DNA from: Sympetrum striolatum
Lineage: Eukaryota > Arthropoda > Insecta > Odonata > Libellulidae
Assembly (NCBI GenBank): GCA_947579665.1
Contig: OX388341.1
Span: 6,004,752 to 6,068,751, forward strand
DNA: 64,000 nt
Reading direction: 5' to 3'
The position numbers were made by a program, and so were the translations under genes. The notes beneath the pieces were generated by a model. That model saw only the letters and a list, made by a program, of their open reading frames with translations. It was not told the DNA's origin and searched no databases. Numbering within the stretch: the first letter of the stretch is position 1; the number at the start of each line of letters is the position of its first letter. Below are positions 33,765-44,964 of this stretch, one piece after another.

Positions 33765-34960
33765 AAAAATTTTCCTTAAGAACATGGGAGATAAGGGTAA
33801 GAAATGTTCCTATGATTTAATTAGGAAAATTTATGATGAAGGTCAATGGCCAGAGGACTTTACCAAAACTATTTAGATTCTTTACAGAAAAAGAACAAGG
33901 CTACAGAATGTCGGGATTTTCGTACAATTAGCCTTATCTTTAATGCTGAAAAAGTAACTCTAGGGTTCTGAATAGACGGATTGAGGGAAAAATTAAAGTG
34001 CTAATCGGAGAAGACCAGTTTGGTTTTCGGAGAGGTAAAGGAACGAGGGATGCAATTGGGGTGATGAGAGTACTTGTGGAACGAATCCTGGAATTTAAGA
34101 GGGACTTATGTGCATGTTTTGTAAATTTTTAAAAGGCTCTCAATAGAGTCCAGAGGCCAAAACTGATTGGGATATTAAAGAATTATGGGTTGTAGTGGAA
34201 AAATTTGCATATGAATCAAACAGCCCGCGTAAGGATAGTTGATGGGGAATCAGAGTGGGCTGAATTGGGGAGGGGGGTAAGACAAGGGTGTCCTATGTCA
34301 CCAACGCTTTTTAATATATATGCAGGGGAAATGGTGAAAGAAGCCTGGGAAGAAATAGACAAGGGAGTAAAGGTTGGTGGGGAAGCAGTGAAGTCTGTAA
34401 GGTATGCTGACGATAAAGCTATTGTCTGTGATTCCGTAAAGGGTTTGCAAACTTTAGTAAATGCTCTTAACGGTAAAGCAAGGGATTTTGGAATGAAAAT
34501 TAACGTAAGTGAAACTTAAGTTTTGAGGTTCACTAATGGAAAACTAAGTTAACTATTAGGGTGGATGGGGAAAAACCAGAGCAGGTGGATAAATTTTCTT
34601 ACTTGGGAAGTACTCTCTCTTGGGACGGAAGATGTCAAGATGAGGTTCGTAAAAGAATAGCCTTGGCCAAAGAAGAATTCATGAAGCGAAGGAAATTGAT
34701 GACCAAAGTTCTTGAAAAAGGAATCAGGAAAAGATTGGTGAAATCCCTGGTCTGGAGTGTGTTGCTCTATGGGTGCGAAACGTGGACTTTAAGAAGGGAA
34801 GAAGTTAAACGTTTGGAGGATTTTGAAATGTGGGTATGGCCTAGAATCGAAAAAGTTAGCTGGGTTGATAGGAAAACATACACGGAGGTGTTAGAGATGG
34901 TTGGGGAGGAGAGGGCTACGGAAGATGTGAAGATGAGATTCGTTGAGAAAAACCGTTGAG
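33765..34960 (+). pseudogene. RTE-type LINE reverse transcriptase, copy 2
   Basis: This is a truncated copy of the same family as 12.66-14.21 kb. It starts at the block corresponding to 12,880 and stops before the 3' end. The frame 34,205-34,519 has RQGCPMSPTLFNIYAGEM and an intact RT catalytic box, VRYADDKAIVCDS. The frame 34,561-34,959 covers DKFSYLGSTLSWDGR through SLVWSVLLYGCETW. Breaks lie near 33,870, 34,130 and 34,520. It lacks the TA expansion found in copy 1. Confidence 0.88.
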
Positions 34961-34974
34961 AAATACCGAAAAAA

Positions 34975-36955
34975 AATATAACTGATCACGCGAGTAATAT
35001 TACGCTTCATTGAATTACCAGGAAGAGTTTTCTTTTAAAGCTCAGATATCTCGCTTATTTGTTTAATATTCATAAAATACAATTTAAAAGGAACTTAGCT
35101 GAATGGGGGCTTCCGAAGGACTTCACTTGATAATCCTTGGTTGAACGCTCTTCCACACCAAAGACGCCGAGAGGAATCGCCCAAAAGCATGAGAATTCAC
35201 TTCCTCGGAACTTGAGGAAAGAAAGAGACAAGAGTTAATTACGTATTTACATTAAAAATTGTACAATGAAGTATAAAAGCGAGCAAATGTTATACCGATC
35301 ACTGAAACCAGGATAAATTCGACATCTTAGGAAAACGTCTGATACGAAATGGAAGATGTTTGGGAACTATGTCTTCGGGACTCAAATCAATTAATTCAAT
35401 GTATCTCAAAAAGAGAGATATGTTAACAGAAACACACCTAATAAAACACTACAGCTTGCTCATGTAACACTAATTTGGAATACCGATTTGAATCCAATGA
35501 AAATATTAAAGCAAAATGGAAAATTATTAGTTAATGAATAAACAAGTTGCTAAAAAGATAACTATTCATCAATTCAAATTCGAATATTTTTCAGGAATTC
35601 CATTAAAAAAGTGGTAGAAAGAATTTACTGAATAATTAGAATGTATTATTAATGAACATTTCCGAAATTCAACTCCAGTAATTCAGTTGAAGACAAAAAG
35701 CTGTGATAGCAAACATCTTAGACTGACGTTTATTTAAATAATAAGAATTTGTAACGGATAGAAACTCATGGTTCGTGAGTGAAAGTAAAAATATACTGAC
35801 TAAGGGAGAATCAGTATGTAACTATTATCCAAGGCAATTATTATATGCAAGGCAAATTTGAATCTTCTATTTATAGAAACGTTTACACAAATAAATCATT
35901 TGAAGGATAACTAATCGGTAAAAAAACAAGTTATGTTTCAAATATAAAGTCCATTGGTATGACATCTGCTGATGATATCCGTTACTAATCGCGAAATGAG
36001 TTTTAAAAATACTGCTTTAGGTATTCTATCCCACTGTTATTATACTTAATAAATTATTGTGAAAAATCTAACTCTGATTATTCTTTCCCAAAGCAAACTA
36101 GCATGAAAAATGCATAAAATGATCACTAATTGTAAGATAAAATTCGAACGTTTATACCAGCATCTGCCACTGATAGACCGTTGAAAGTATCAACTGAAAT
36201 AATCCGGAAATATTCCCATTTATTATTTTCGATATTCATCTTGGGTTACACCAAGAAGAGGAACGTCACAAATCTTATACTACCACTGAATTTCAAAATT
36301 AAGACATCCAAACTGACTACCAATTAATTTAGTCTCAAAAAATAGAATAATAATGCACTAATTCCGCACTAATGAATATCCACTCACAATTCAAGAAGTA
36401 CATGTTTGACGATTTGGAATCGAATTATAAAAGAAGGATGGAAATGTACTTTTTTCGGGACGGGTGATACAACAATTATGGACGGTAAAATCAAATAATA
36501 AATTTAAATAAGAATGCTCTAAAAACTTAGAAATAATTGCTTGAGGAATACAGTCCAGCTGGAATGTATTTGATAATTCAAAATCGGTTCTAAAAATCAA
36601 AACTCTCAATACGATTTCTGGTAAGAAACATTTCGCCTCTAAACACTGTAGGATGGATTCATGATAACTAACGACAAATGGAATCTGAATTATAAAAGTT
36701 AGCTTAACTGTAATTCAAGGTTAAAGAATAGAGATGACATCAACGCGAGAAAAAACTGATTAAACTGTCAATGTCAGAACTACAAGCAATTAATCTACTA
36801 TCACCTAAATTATGTTTATCTTAAGAATCGAAATTAAGTATTTTGTACTCAATGTTAAAAAAAATCTCTAGAACAAAATCTAGAGTAATTCTTGAATCTA
36901 AGTTATGCTAAATCAGAGTTATTTTCATTAATAGTTATGCAATCAAGTATTTAAG
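34975..36955. repeat. A+T-rich DNA with an inverted copy of the 26-kb repeat at its left end
   Basis: Positions 35,100-35,330 are the reverse complement of 26,040-26,270 by eye; GCGTTCAACCAAGGATTATC is shared exactly on the opposite strand. The remainder (to 36,955) has scattered weaker similarity to the other arms of this repeat family and no convincing frame. Confidence 0.55.
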
Positions 36956-36956
36956 G

Positions 36957-38108
36957 TTTCTTCCAGCATAGGCATCTAGTTTTGGTCGACAATTTCCCTC
37001 AAGTCTCCTTGGGATCGCTTGGGATTAAAGAGGTGAATTAAGGCCAAGAAGAGAGAAACAGATAGTAAGAGTAACTATTCCATTTCATGCAGAAAAAATT
37101 AACAAAACGTCAAATAACAGCAATGTTAGCTGAGTTAGGTGTGATTTATTTTCCTTAATACTTATCCAATCAAGTTTTTACGTTTTTTCGTCCCTCCTCG
37201 TCTTTGTCAAGATTACAGCATCCCTCCAGTCTCCTTGGTACAGCAGGGGAATTAAACTGAATGCAGGTCAAGAAGAGAGATAAAAAACATAAGAAAAACT
37301 ATTTCAATTTACTAAACAACAATAAGAATAACAACTAATTTCAATAGTGCTAGGTGAGTTAAATGCAATTTATTTTCAACAATACTTATTTAATCTAGTA
37401 CTTACGGTTTCTTGACCTCCCCCCCCCCCTTACATCTTAGTAAGGATCACAGCATCCCTCTGGTCTCCTTTTTATCGCAGTGAATGAAGCCTAAGAAGAG
37501 AGAAACAGAAGGTATGAATAACTATTTCCTTTTATGCAGCAAAAGTGAAAATAAAGACATATCTCAACATTATTAGATGAGTTAAATCTGATTCATTTTT
37601 CTTTATATTTATTCAATCAAATATTTACGGTCTCTTTTTCATCCTCATCTTTGTCAGGGTCACAGTATCCGTGTAGACCCCATTGGCTTCGCAGGGGATA
37701 TAAACTGAAACGAGACCTAGAAGAGAAACAGAACGAAAGAAAAACTATTTCATTAACAGAAAATATTTTTATTTTTAGGTGAGTTTATCTGAATTATTTT
37801 CATTTATGTTTATTAAATCAAGTATTGATGGTTTATTGTTCTACCTCGTCTTCGTCAGGTGTACAGCTTCCCTCCAATCTCCGCAGCGGATGAAACTGAA
37901 TGCAGACCAACAAGAGAGAAAGAGTAAGAAAAACTATTCAAATTTGATGCAAAAATAGTAAGCAAAAATCGATTTATTTCAACAAACTTAGCTAAGTTTA
38001 GTCATTTTTAATTTAATTATTTATTATGTAATGCCTTATTCAAAGTTCCTCAACCTTCGCCATCTTCCTCAGGGGCACAGCTTTCCTGCAATCTCCTTAG
38101 TAATCCTC
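36957..38108 (-). repeat. Six tandem exon-like units of about 218 bp (minus strand)
   Basis: Units start on the minus strand at about 37,029, 37,256, 37,484, 37,704, 37,895 and 38,108. The most intact (37,256-37,182) is 75 nt between TTCAG and GTAAAA and reads FNSPAVPRRLEGCC then NLDKDEEGRKN. The others give RLEGNC, RPEGCCDPY-stop, LHGYCDPDKDEDEKET (after a one-base shift), RLEGSCTPDEDEVEQ-stop and RLQESCAPEEDGEG-stop. A cysteine followed by an acidic run is kept in most. Donors are intact in units 2-4; acceptors are lost in units 1, 3 and 6. A second frame (GDWREAV-like) is also partly open, so the true frame is not proven. This is likely a decaying exon-duplication array of an unknown gene. 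Confidence 0.5.
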
Positions 38109-38927
38109 AAAAACTATTTCGAGATTCGATTCAGCTAAGGTAGCGAACGTTTAATTCAAGACACGCAATATTTGGTCCCGTTAATTGTGACAATACTTCA
38201 CATAGAGTAATAAGCTCCAAAGGGCTCATTGGGCCACTTTTTTGTGCAGTATCTGAAATTTGAAAAAATACTATGACTTCTTCATAGTGTAGACTCTAGT
38301 TAAAATCAACACGAGAGAGGAAAACGAGACGTGTTGACTATTCCCACAGACCCCATCCCATATAAACACGCCAAAACAAACTTCTTCAAATTAAAAGATT
38401 ATCTAAATCATATCCGAGAATTGATATCAAGCAAAATAGAAGTCAATGATATCAATAGGATTAAATTGTTTTAAAATATACCTAACTGATAGCCAAAATA
38501 GAAACTAGCAGTTCGTGTTACAATAAAAAAATTCAAATCCGTATGACCGTTACACAACTACCGCTATCTGTGAAAGCACTCGGAAAATGCTAAATTGAAT
38601 ATATAACTACAAATGATTAAAAGTCTAAATCGGAATAATAAAGCCCATTAAAGAATATAAAGGAAATTATAATATTATATATATGTGGAAAAAGTGAATT
38701 TACTAGAAAAGATGAGTGACAAGCGAAAGCGGGACTAGCAATACGTGGCTGAACTGTAACTCAGCATAGGAAAGGAAAATCATAAAGGAAAATTCGACGA
38801 AAAGAGAACTGATAGAAATAACGGTATTGTTCGAAGAAGGCGGGAGTACTCAATAACTAACAGATAACTACATTAAATATCGTCTTAAAAACGTAGAATA
38901 AAACTGCCTCATATTAATTTTTCATGC

Positions 38928-38955
38928 ACCACAGATTTATCGAATCTGTGGTGAT
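38928..38955. other. Perfect short hairpin
   Basis: CACCACAGATT, five bases, then the exact complement AATCTGTGGTG: an 11-bp stem with a 5-base loop in A+T-rich surroundings. No run of T follows that would suggest a terminator. It may be a MITE remnant or chance. Confidence 0.5.
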
Positions 38956-39299
38956 AACACAAAATAACTTAATAAGTCAGGATAGGAATTCACCAAAGTA
39001 AAACAAAATTTCAGATACCATTGAATTTATATTCAAAACTTAGAAGAGTAAGCAGTATGAATTTGAATAAACGATATACGAAGATGGAAAATTATTTTTA
39101 AATGGTACCCGATAATAAAACACTCAATTGGACCCGGAAGTCGCATTCAAAATTCAAATCCAAATGACCGTTAATACGATCCCTAGAATTGGTTATAGAG
39201 ACCCTCGGAAAGCATTGCAATTATAGCATTCTCGGAACTCAATTCTGCATAATCAACAGTCATAAAGACTTCATAAGAATGCTTTACGGAAAGCCATCT

Positions 39300-40440
39300 G
39301 GATCAATGTTCACTCGAGAAAGGGAGTTTAAAACGATATTGATAATTCCATGTTACCAACCACCAGAAATAAGATTAAAGTTAATTTCCCTCTAATCTAT
39401 AATATAATAGATGAGTAAACACAGATATGAATTACAAAATGAAGTAAAATGCCAATATCGGATAATAATTACATTACATTCTTGGATTAACTTCATCTTC
39501 AATCAGTAAGGAAAATGTTGAACGGAACATAACATCTCTATCCGTTTTATTAATGAAAGTTATAAGTCCTATACGTAATTAAGTTATCCCATTCCCATAA
39601 CGTCCTAATTTGCTATTGAAAGCTTACTCATTGAAACGAATGAGTGCCGAGGATATATGGGATCGAAAAAACGTGTTAACGAAATTTATAATTAGGTAAT
39701 TTGGAAGAATGAAGATATTTGATAAAAAAGCTATCCGACTGAAATCTCTCAAACATACTGAAAAAAACATTGAGGAATAAAAGAAACACAACTACAACGG
39801 AAGTATATATCGAAACTTGCACATCACTCTTTTAAACATTGGCTTGAAACGTTGAATACATCCTTATGACTGGCATAAGTTATATATGTATAGAATCCTC
39901 AATGACAAAACAAAATAACTTGACGTTAGGAAATGTTTGCATAATAGAAAAAAGTCATTTAGAGATTAATGAAAATTAAATGAAATGCTAATAGAAACTT
40001 ACAGTTATTCTTGTTATTCCTGCGTTTCGAATCCATCTCACACATTAACGAATTCAAATTTCCAACGGTTTTCCAAATACGAAATACAAACACGTCCGCT
40101 CTCGACGAAATATTCAAAGTCTCTGCACATTCACCAATTCCAATACATTAAACATCTGAATGCTGATCTCTCATTGGTCGGCTATTGAAAGATCTAACGA
40201 ACGACCAATATCGAAATATATTACGTAAATAAAAATCATTATTATTCATACATTTTGTTTCGCCGAATGTTATTTAATTTAATAATAATTGTTTTTTAAA
40301 CTTTCTTTTATTTTTTTTCGGGTAAAATTTAGAACAAGAATGCAGCCCTCTCATTGGTTGGCTGTTGAATTTTCTAACGACTAAACCGACATCGGAATAT
40401 GTTACATAAATAAAAATAATAATTAAATTTAACTTTCATT
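39300..40440 (-). repeat. Left arm of a diverged large inverted repeat
   Basis: On the minus strand this arm aligns by eye with 43,440-44,165 on the plus strand. Both have two CCAATGAGAG-type blocks with GGTCGTTCGTTA, an ACGTCCGCTCTCGAC-type segment, then AATAACTGTAAGT, then a stretch with AAGTTTCGA and TTTCTTTTATTC. The shared GTAAGT looks like a donor of a duplicated 5' UTR exon. A decayed signal-peptide-like segment (KLTLILFLVV) follows an AG near 39,400 on the minus strand, with the expected start codon changed to ATT. Confidence 0.55.
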
Positions 40441-41072
40441 TTGCAAAAAAATATTTAAATTAAATATTTAAAAATAAAAATTTACTTTTTTTATACTTCG
40501 GGTGAATTTCTAGGTATTTTCATACCAACCATAGCACTAAATTATTAACATGATTACAAACTTTATAGAAATGTCAGTATTTGAACCATAAAATGCGTGA
40601 TATAATAGAAAACGGGTGGAAAGCTATATTTCTTTATGATTATATATTACTATTTCTACCTTTTAATAAAAACCTTAACCAATTGACTGAAATTAGGGTA
40701 TGTCAATATTATAGATCATTTTATTTTGTTTTCCGAGTTAAAGGCCTTATGAATCGCCTGATGAATATAGGAATAACGATATCCTTATCAACTGAAGTAC
40801 ATAAAGGTAGAAAAACCTTTCTTTGTATGTTCGTAAAAGCAACGCAATGACATTCAGAAATTCATGAAATATTATGCAGCAGTTTATCTTAAAGTATTTC
40901 CTATGTTGAAGTCAAACAGACACGAAATAACACAAATAACTCCTCCGAAAATCTACACTGATCAATTATCCAACTAAAATTACTGAATACCTAGAATAGT
41001 ACTCCACTCCAACAATTCACTCATTTCTTGGTGGTCGAATAATTACTTTCAAATGATAATTCATCGATTTTA

Positions 41073-41312
41073 CTATCCCACTTCATCTTGCTCTTCACGA
41101 TTTGAAAGAGAGCCGGATTTAGCCATAACCATTCTAACACGATTTAAAGAAATCCCTGATAAGGTAGTGAGGCTTACTAAGAAAATGAGGAGTAAGGTAA
41201 TTTTCCCATTCTTTCGTAACTGAGCAAAAAGCAGAGAGTGAGAAGTAACGAAGAAAATCTGAGGAAATAGAAGTCGTATATCTCCAAGAATAGCATTTTT
41301 CTTGACATCCAA
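41073..41312 (-). pseudogene. Possible signal-peptide exon, unidentified
   Basis: After an acceptor-like TTTTTGCTCAG, the frame reads RKNGKITLLLIFLVSLTTLS then GISLNRVRM, a good hydrophobic signal peptide, followed by a polar tail ending REEQDEVG and a stop. The only nearby ATG is out of frame by one base, so the copy may be broken. The hydrophobic segment resembles the one near 39,390 (minus). It fits a secreted-protein gene family in this region, but function is unknown. Confidence 0.35.
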
Positions 41313-42013
41313 GAAGGGAAATACACGACCTCCAACTGGAAAAGATTCAAAAGAAATTCCAGAGGACAGTTGCCTTGGAAAAAGATAGCGGTGAATATAA
41401 GGGCCTAATGAGTTGTTTACACTTCTCTCCTCCAGGAAGATGCAATTAGGCTTACTACTTTTACACAGTATTTTGAATTACATTATTAATGTTCTGAATT
41501 GTTTTTATTTCCCCGTGATATATAATGATGAATGTATTAGGGAATAATTTAGCGTCTATGCAATCTCTCTCCTATTAATCCCCGTCATGAAATCAAAGTA
41601 ACTAGGATATGATCAACATATTATGTAGACAATAGGTTTTTATTTAATTTAATTCAGTCATTACTGCTGGTTATTTCTGCTATATGTTACTTACACATGT
41701 ACTTTCTTCTCTCTTAGCAATCTAGATCAAAGAAGCAAAGGCAAAATAACTCACTCCTCAACTAAACCTCATTCCCTGTCCAATAATTTAGTAGAATAAA
41801 TGAATTTTGCCTGATGACTAGAAAGAGGCTTATACAATGACATATTCATGGCGTAGTAAGATGAATTAAATGACAATTGAGTCCTGGATTGGGAAATTTC
41901 TGAGGTTTAGGCGAGGAGAGTCCATATTTCTAAGTTGTAAGGCTAAATCTTAAAATTAGGTAAATGAGATCAATCACCGAGTATATCATCATGTTATATC
42001 AATTGTATTTACC

Positions 42014-42271
42014 TTAATATTCTTCCAATGTCAGCATTACTTGTGAAGCATGTGTCCAACTATATTCACCTCCGACGCTATCCATTGTAGGCATTGCTTC
42101 GGAGCCATTTTTACGTTTCAGCAGCAGATTTAGTATTTCGCAGATCGAGTATAAAGTCGTATGAGATTTTTCTTTGTCAATTTGCTTATATGCAGAGAGA
42201 CCACTGAACCATAGACACTTTGCAGCACTATTCTCACCAGAACCCTTTCTCACTCGTATCGATACGAACAC
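42014..42271 (-). CDS. Unidentified open reading frame, possible exon
   Basis: An open frame with codon composition unlike the surroundings ends LTLEEY and TAA. Segments include SAAKCLWFSGLSAYKQIDKE and SICEILNLLLKRKNGSE. Two good donor-like GTGAGA sequences lie at its upstream border, and a separate frame there begins MNPSSLSFTTRVRI, so exon structure is unclear. I do not recognise the protein. It is not repeated elsewhere in the window. Confidence 0.35.
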   Translation of the reverse strand: MFVSIRVRKGSGENSAAKCLWFSGLSAYKQIDKEKSHTTLYSICEILNLLLKRKNGSEAMPTMDSVGGEYSWTHASQVMLTLEEY

Positions 42272-43439
42272 GTGTCGTAAAGCTGAGGGACGACGGATTC
42301 ATTTTTCTTCAGTTTTCCACCAAAAATCACACAGCACATGCACTGTGACACACACATTAACTCTGCCGCTACAATTTCACAAGAATACACGCTGTGCAAT
42401 TCCAACCGATTTCCTCCGCAATGGAGACAAGGAATCAGCAATTTAATGTCTCAATTCCTTCGGCGTTCTGTTCTGAAACAGCCAAGGAAGAGGCCATTTT
42501 GATGAACTTTCCGCGCTTTTCTGCCAAAGAGGAGGAAATAGATGTGACATGCGCTTAAAGCAATGACAGTCGAAACTAGTTCTTCCTGTCGTGCGACTTT
42601 CGTGTGTCTTTGGCCTTTCTTTTGTCTCCCTTTGTGGCATGTCTTCTAGTTACGTAAGTGCTCTTTATATTTTCTTGTGAAATCTGACATTATTCTAACA
42701 ATGGAACTAAACTGTGGCAGCAGACTCTCGGCAATGCGGACGCTAAATTCATTAAAAAAGAGTAAAGAGTGTGAAGAACGTATAAAACTGTGTATATTCT
42801 ATTACCAACACAGTTCTTAAAATGGCCATGCTTTACTCTCCTTCGCCTTAAGAATTTTAGCATAGCGAGAATAGTGTGGTAGTAAGAGAAATGCCCAAGT
42901 TTTCAGATTTTATGTGGTTTGAGATGATTGAATAGGAGATATCTTGGAATGTGTGACTAACGTAGGCTTTTTAAAACTTTGTAGGTAACAGAGAAGTTCA
43001 CATCCCTTCTTACGTCAATTTATTCATCAAAAAAAGAAATATTTAATGTGGGTAAGTGTTTCTGTTAACTAACATTGGCTAGTATAACCCAAATGGGAAA
43101 TAGCAGTGGAAAGATATACCATATACATAAACGTAGTCTGTGTGACATTGTGTTGGTCCCTTAGGTTGAAAAAAGGGGGTGAGGAGAAAAATCATTCATA
43201 TATAAATATAAACCGATACATTTTTTTTCTCAATTTTTAATTCGAAACATTTTCCGGTATTTGGAAGGACGACGATGAACTATTCCGCTGCTAATTTTGG
43301 GACAATCGACATTGCGGAAATTCACCCGAATCATGAAAAAAACGTTTTAGAAAGAAGGTACCTTTTTTAAATTTTCCAATGTAACGGGAATGTAAATATA
43401 TTGCATTCCCGTAAATAAAATGTAAACTTAATTAACATT

Positions 43440-44640
43440 TTTATTTACATGACATATTTTATAATCGGTCGTTCGTTAGAAAGTTCCATAGCTGACCAAT
43501 GAGAGTACTTCATTGTAGGCCTAAATTTCACCAGAAACTATAAAAGGAATAATTTAAAGGAAATTAATTTTGTTTTATTTTTAAGGTTTAATTAAAATAA
43601 TACTCTGAAAACAGAAAGTGAATTTAACAATTATTTTAATTTAGGAATCATATTTCTAGAATGGTCGTTCGTTATAAAGGTCAACAGCCGACCAATGAGA
43701 GAGCTGCATTCAAATTTTTAATGTATTTCAATTGATAAAAGAGCAGAGACTCTGAAGATTTTGTCGAGAGCGGACGTATTATTATTCCGTCTTTGGAAAG
43801 CCGTTGGAAATCCGTTTACTTTGGATGGATTCAAAACGCAGGATTACCAAGAATAACTGTAAGTGTCTGTTAATTTAATTTTCAGTATTCTCTTAGAGAC
43901 TTATTTTCTTTTTCCTAATTATTGCAAGAAAGCATTTCCTGACGATAAGTTGTTTTGCGTTATAAGCGAGGATTCCATGCATCTGGAATTAATGCATGAT
44001 TATTTTATTTTATGCCTTTAAATAAAGATTAAAGCAAATTATGAAAATAGTGATGAACAAGTTTCGACATTTATTACCGTTGTAGTCGAGTTTCTTTTAT
44101 TCTTTGAATTTTTGTCCGGGATTTCGGTCCGATAGCTTTTCTATGAAATACCATTCCAATATTTATCCAAATGTAGCTTTCGGATAACTTATGGTGTTTC
44201 TCCATTGGCGCTCATCCGTTTGTAGAAGTAAGTTCGCGTTTTCGACGGACGTGTCGCTACTTGTATTTCGCATTCGGATAAACGTTTGTTAACTTGTGAT
44301 AGATTCGAACCGCTAGAATACCAATAGTGATTGTGTTGATCTACCCAATTTAAATTCTCATTACTACTTAAGCGACTTATTTTCTTTCTTGGTGATGAGA
44401 CCATTTCCTAACGTCGAGTTATTTTTAGTTATCAGCTAGGATTCCATACACCTGGTACGTTGGGTATGATTAATTAATTTTGTACCTGTTACGGATTTAT
44501 TCTACGTTTCGAGAAAATGATTAAATTAGTGATCTGCAAGTTTCGTAATATATTTCTAACGTCGTTGAATTTCTTTTATTCCTGACATTTTGTCAGCATT
44601 CTATTGGTATATCGATCTGATAGTTTTTTTGAGCTTTCTT
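43440..44640 (+). repeat. Right arm of the inverted repeat, internally duplicated
   Basis: This arm (43,440-44,165) mirrors 39,300-40,440. In addition 43,885-44,170 is repeated with divergence at about 44,355-44,640 (for example GACTTATTTTCTTT, GATTCCAT, TTTCTTTTATTC and CCGATAGCTTTT versus TCTGATAGTTTTTT). A TATA-like GATAAAAGAG at about 43,734 and a donor GTAAGT at 43,860 could be the promoter and 5' UTR exon of the gene predicted downstream. Confidence 0.5.
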
Positions 44641-44964
44641 ATTAGATATCTTAACTCTATTGAAATAATTTTTGTTAAAAGGAACGGTTTGGACTGATTG
44701 AAATCGAATGATTGCTTTTAAATCGTTTTTATAAATACATAGTACTAGTTTTCATGTTTGATTAAATAATTAGATGGAATTGCAAAATAATATATGGCAT
44801 TATAACAGTTTTCTTAGTTTATGCCAGCAATTCTCGACAAATTCATACTTAAAGACCACGAAGCCAATGCAGACCAACTGCAGATTCAGTCAATGATAAT
44901 ACGACCGTTTATTGTAATTTTTAATACAAAATTATTAAATTTGTTTCTTTGTTATTCCAGATAG

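Larger units (their letters stand above)
40441..43439. other. Spacer between the inverted-repeat arms
   Basis: About 3 kb, A+T-rich. It holds the two minus-strand open segments described separately (41,073-41,312 and 42,014-42,271). A CpG-richer part lies around 42,060-42,640. Otherwise nothing was recognised. Confidence 0.4.

Noticed and set aside
36957..38108. CRISPR-like array
   Set aside because: Units are diverged along their whole length, with no constant repeat and variable spacer; eukaryotic context.
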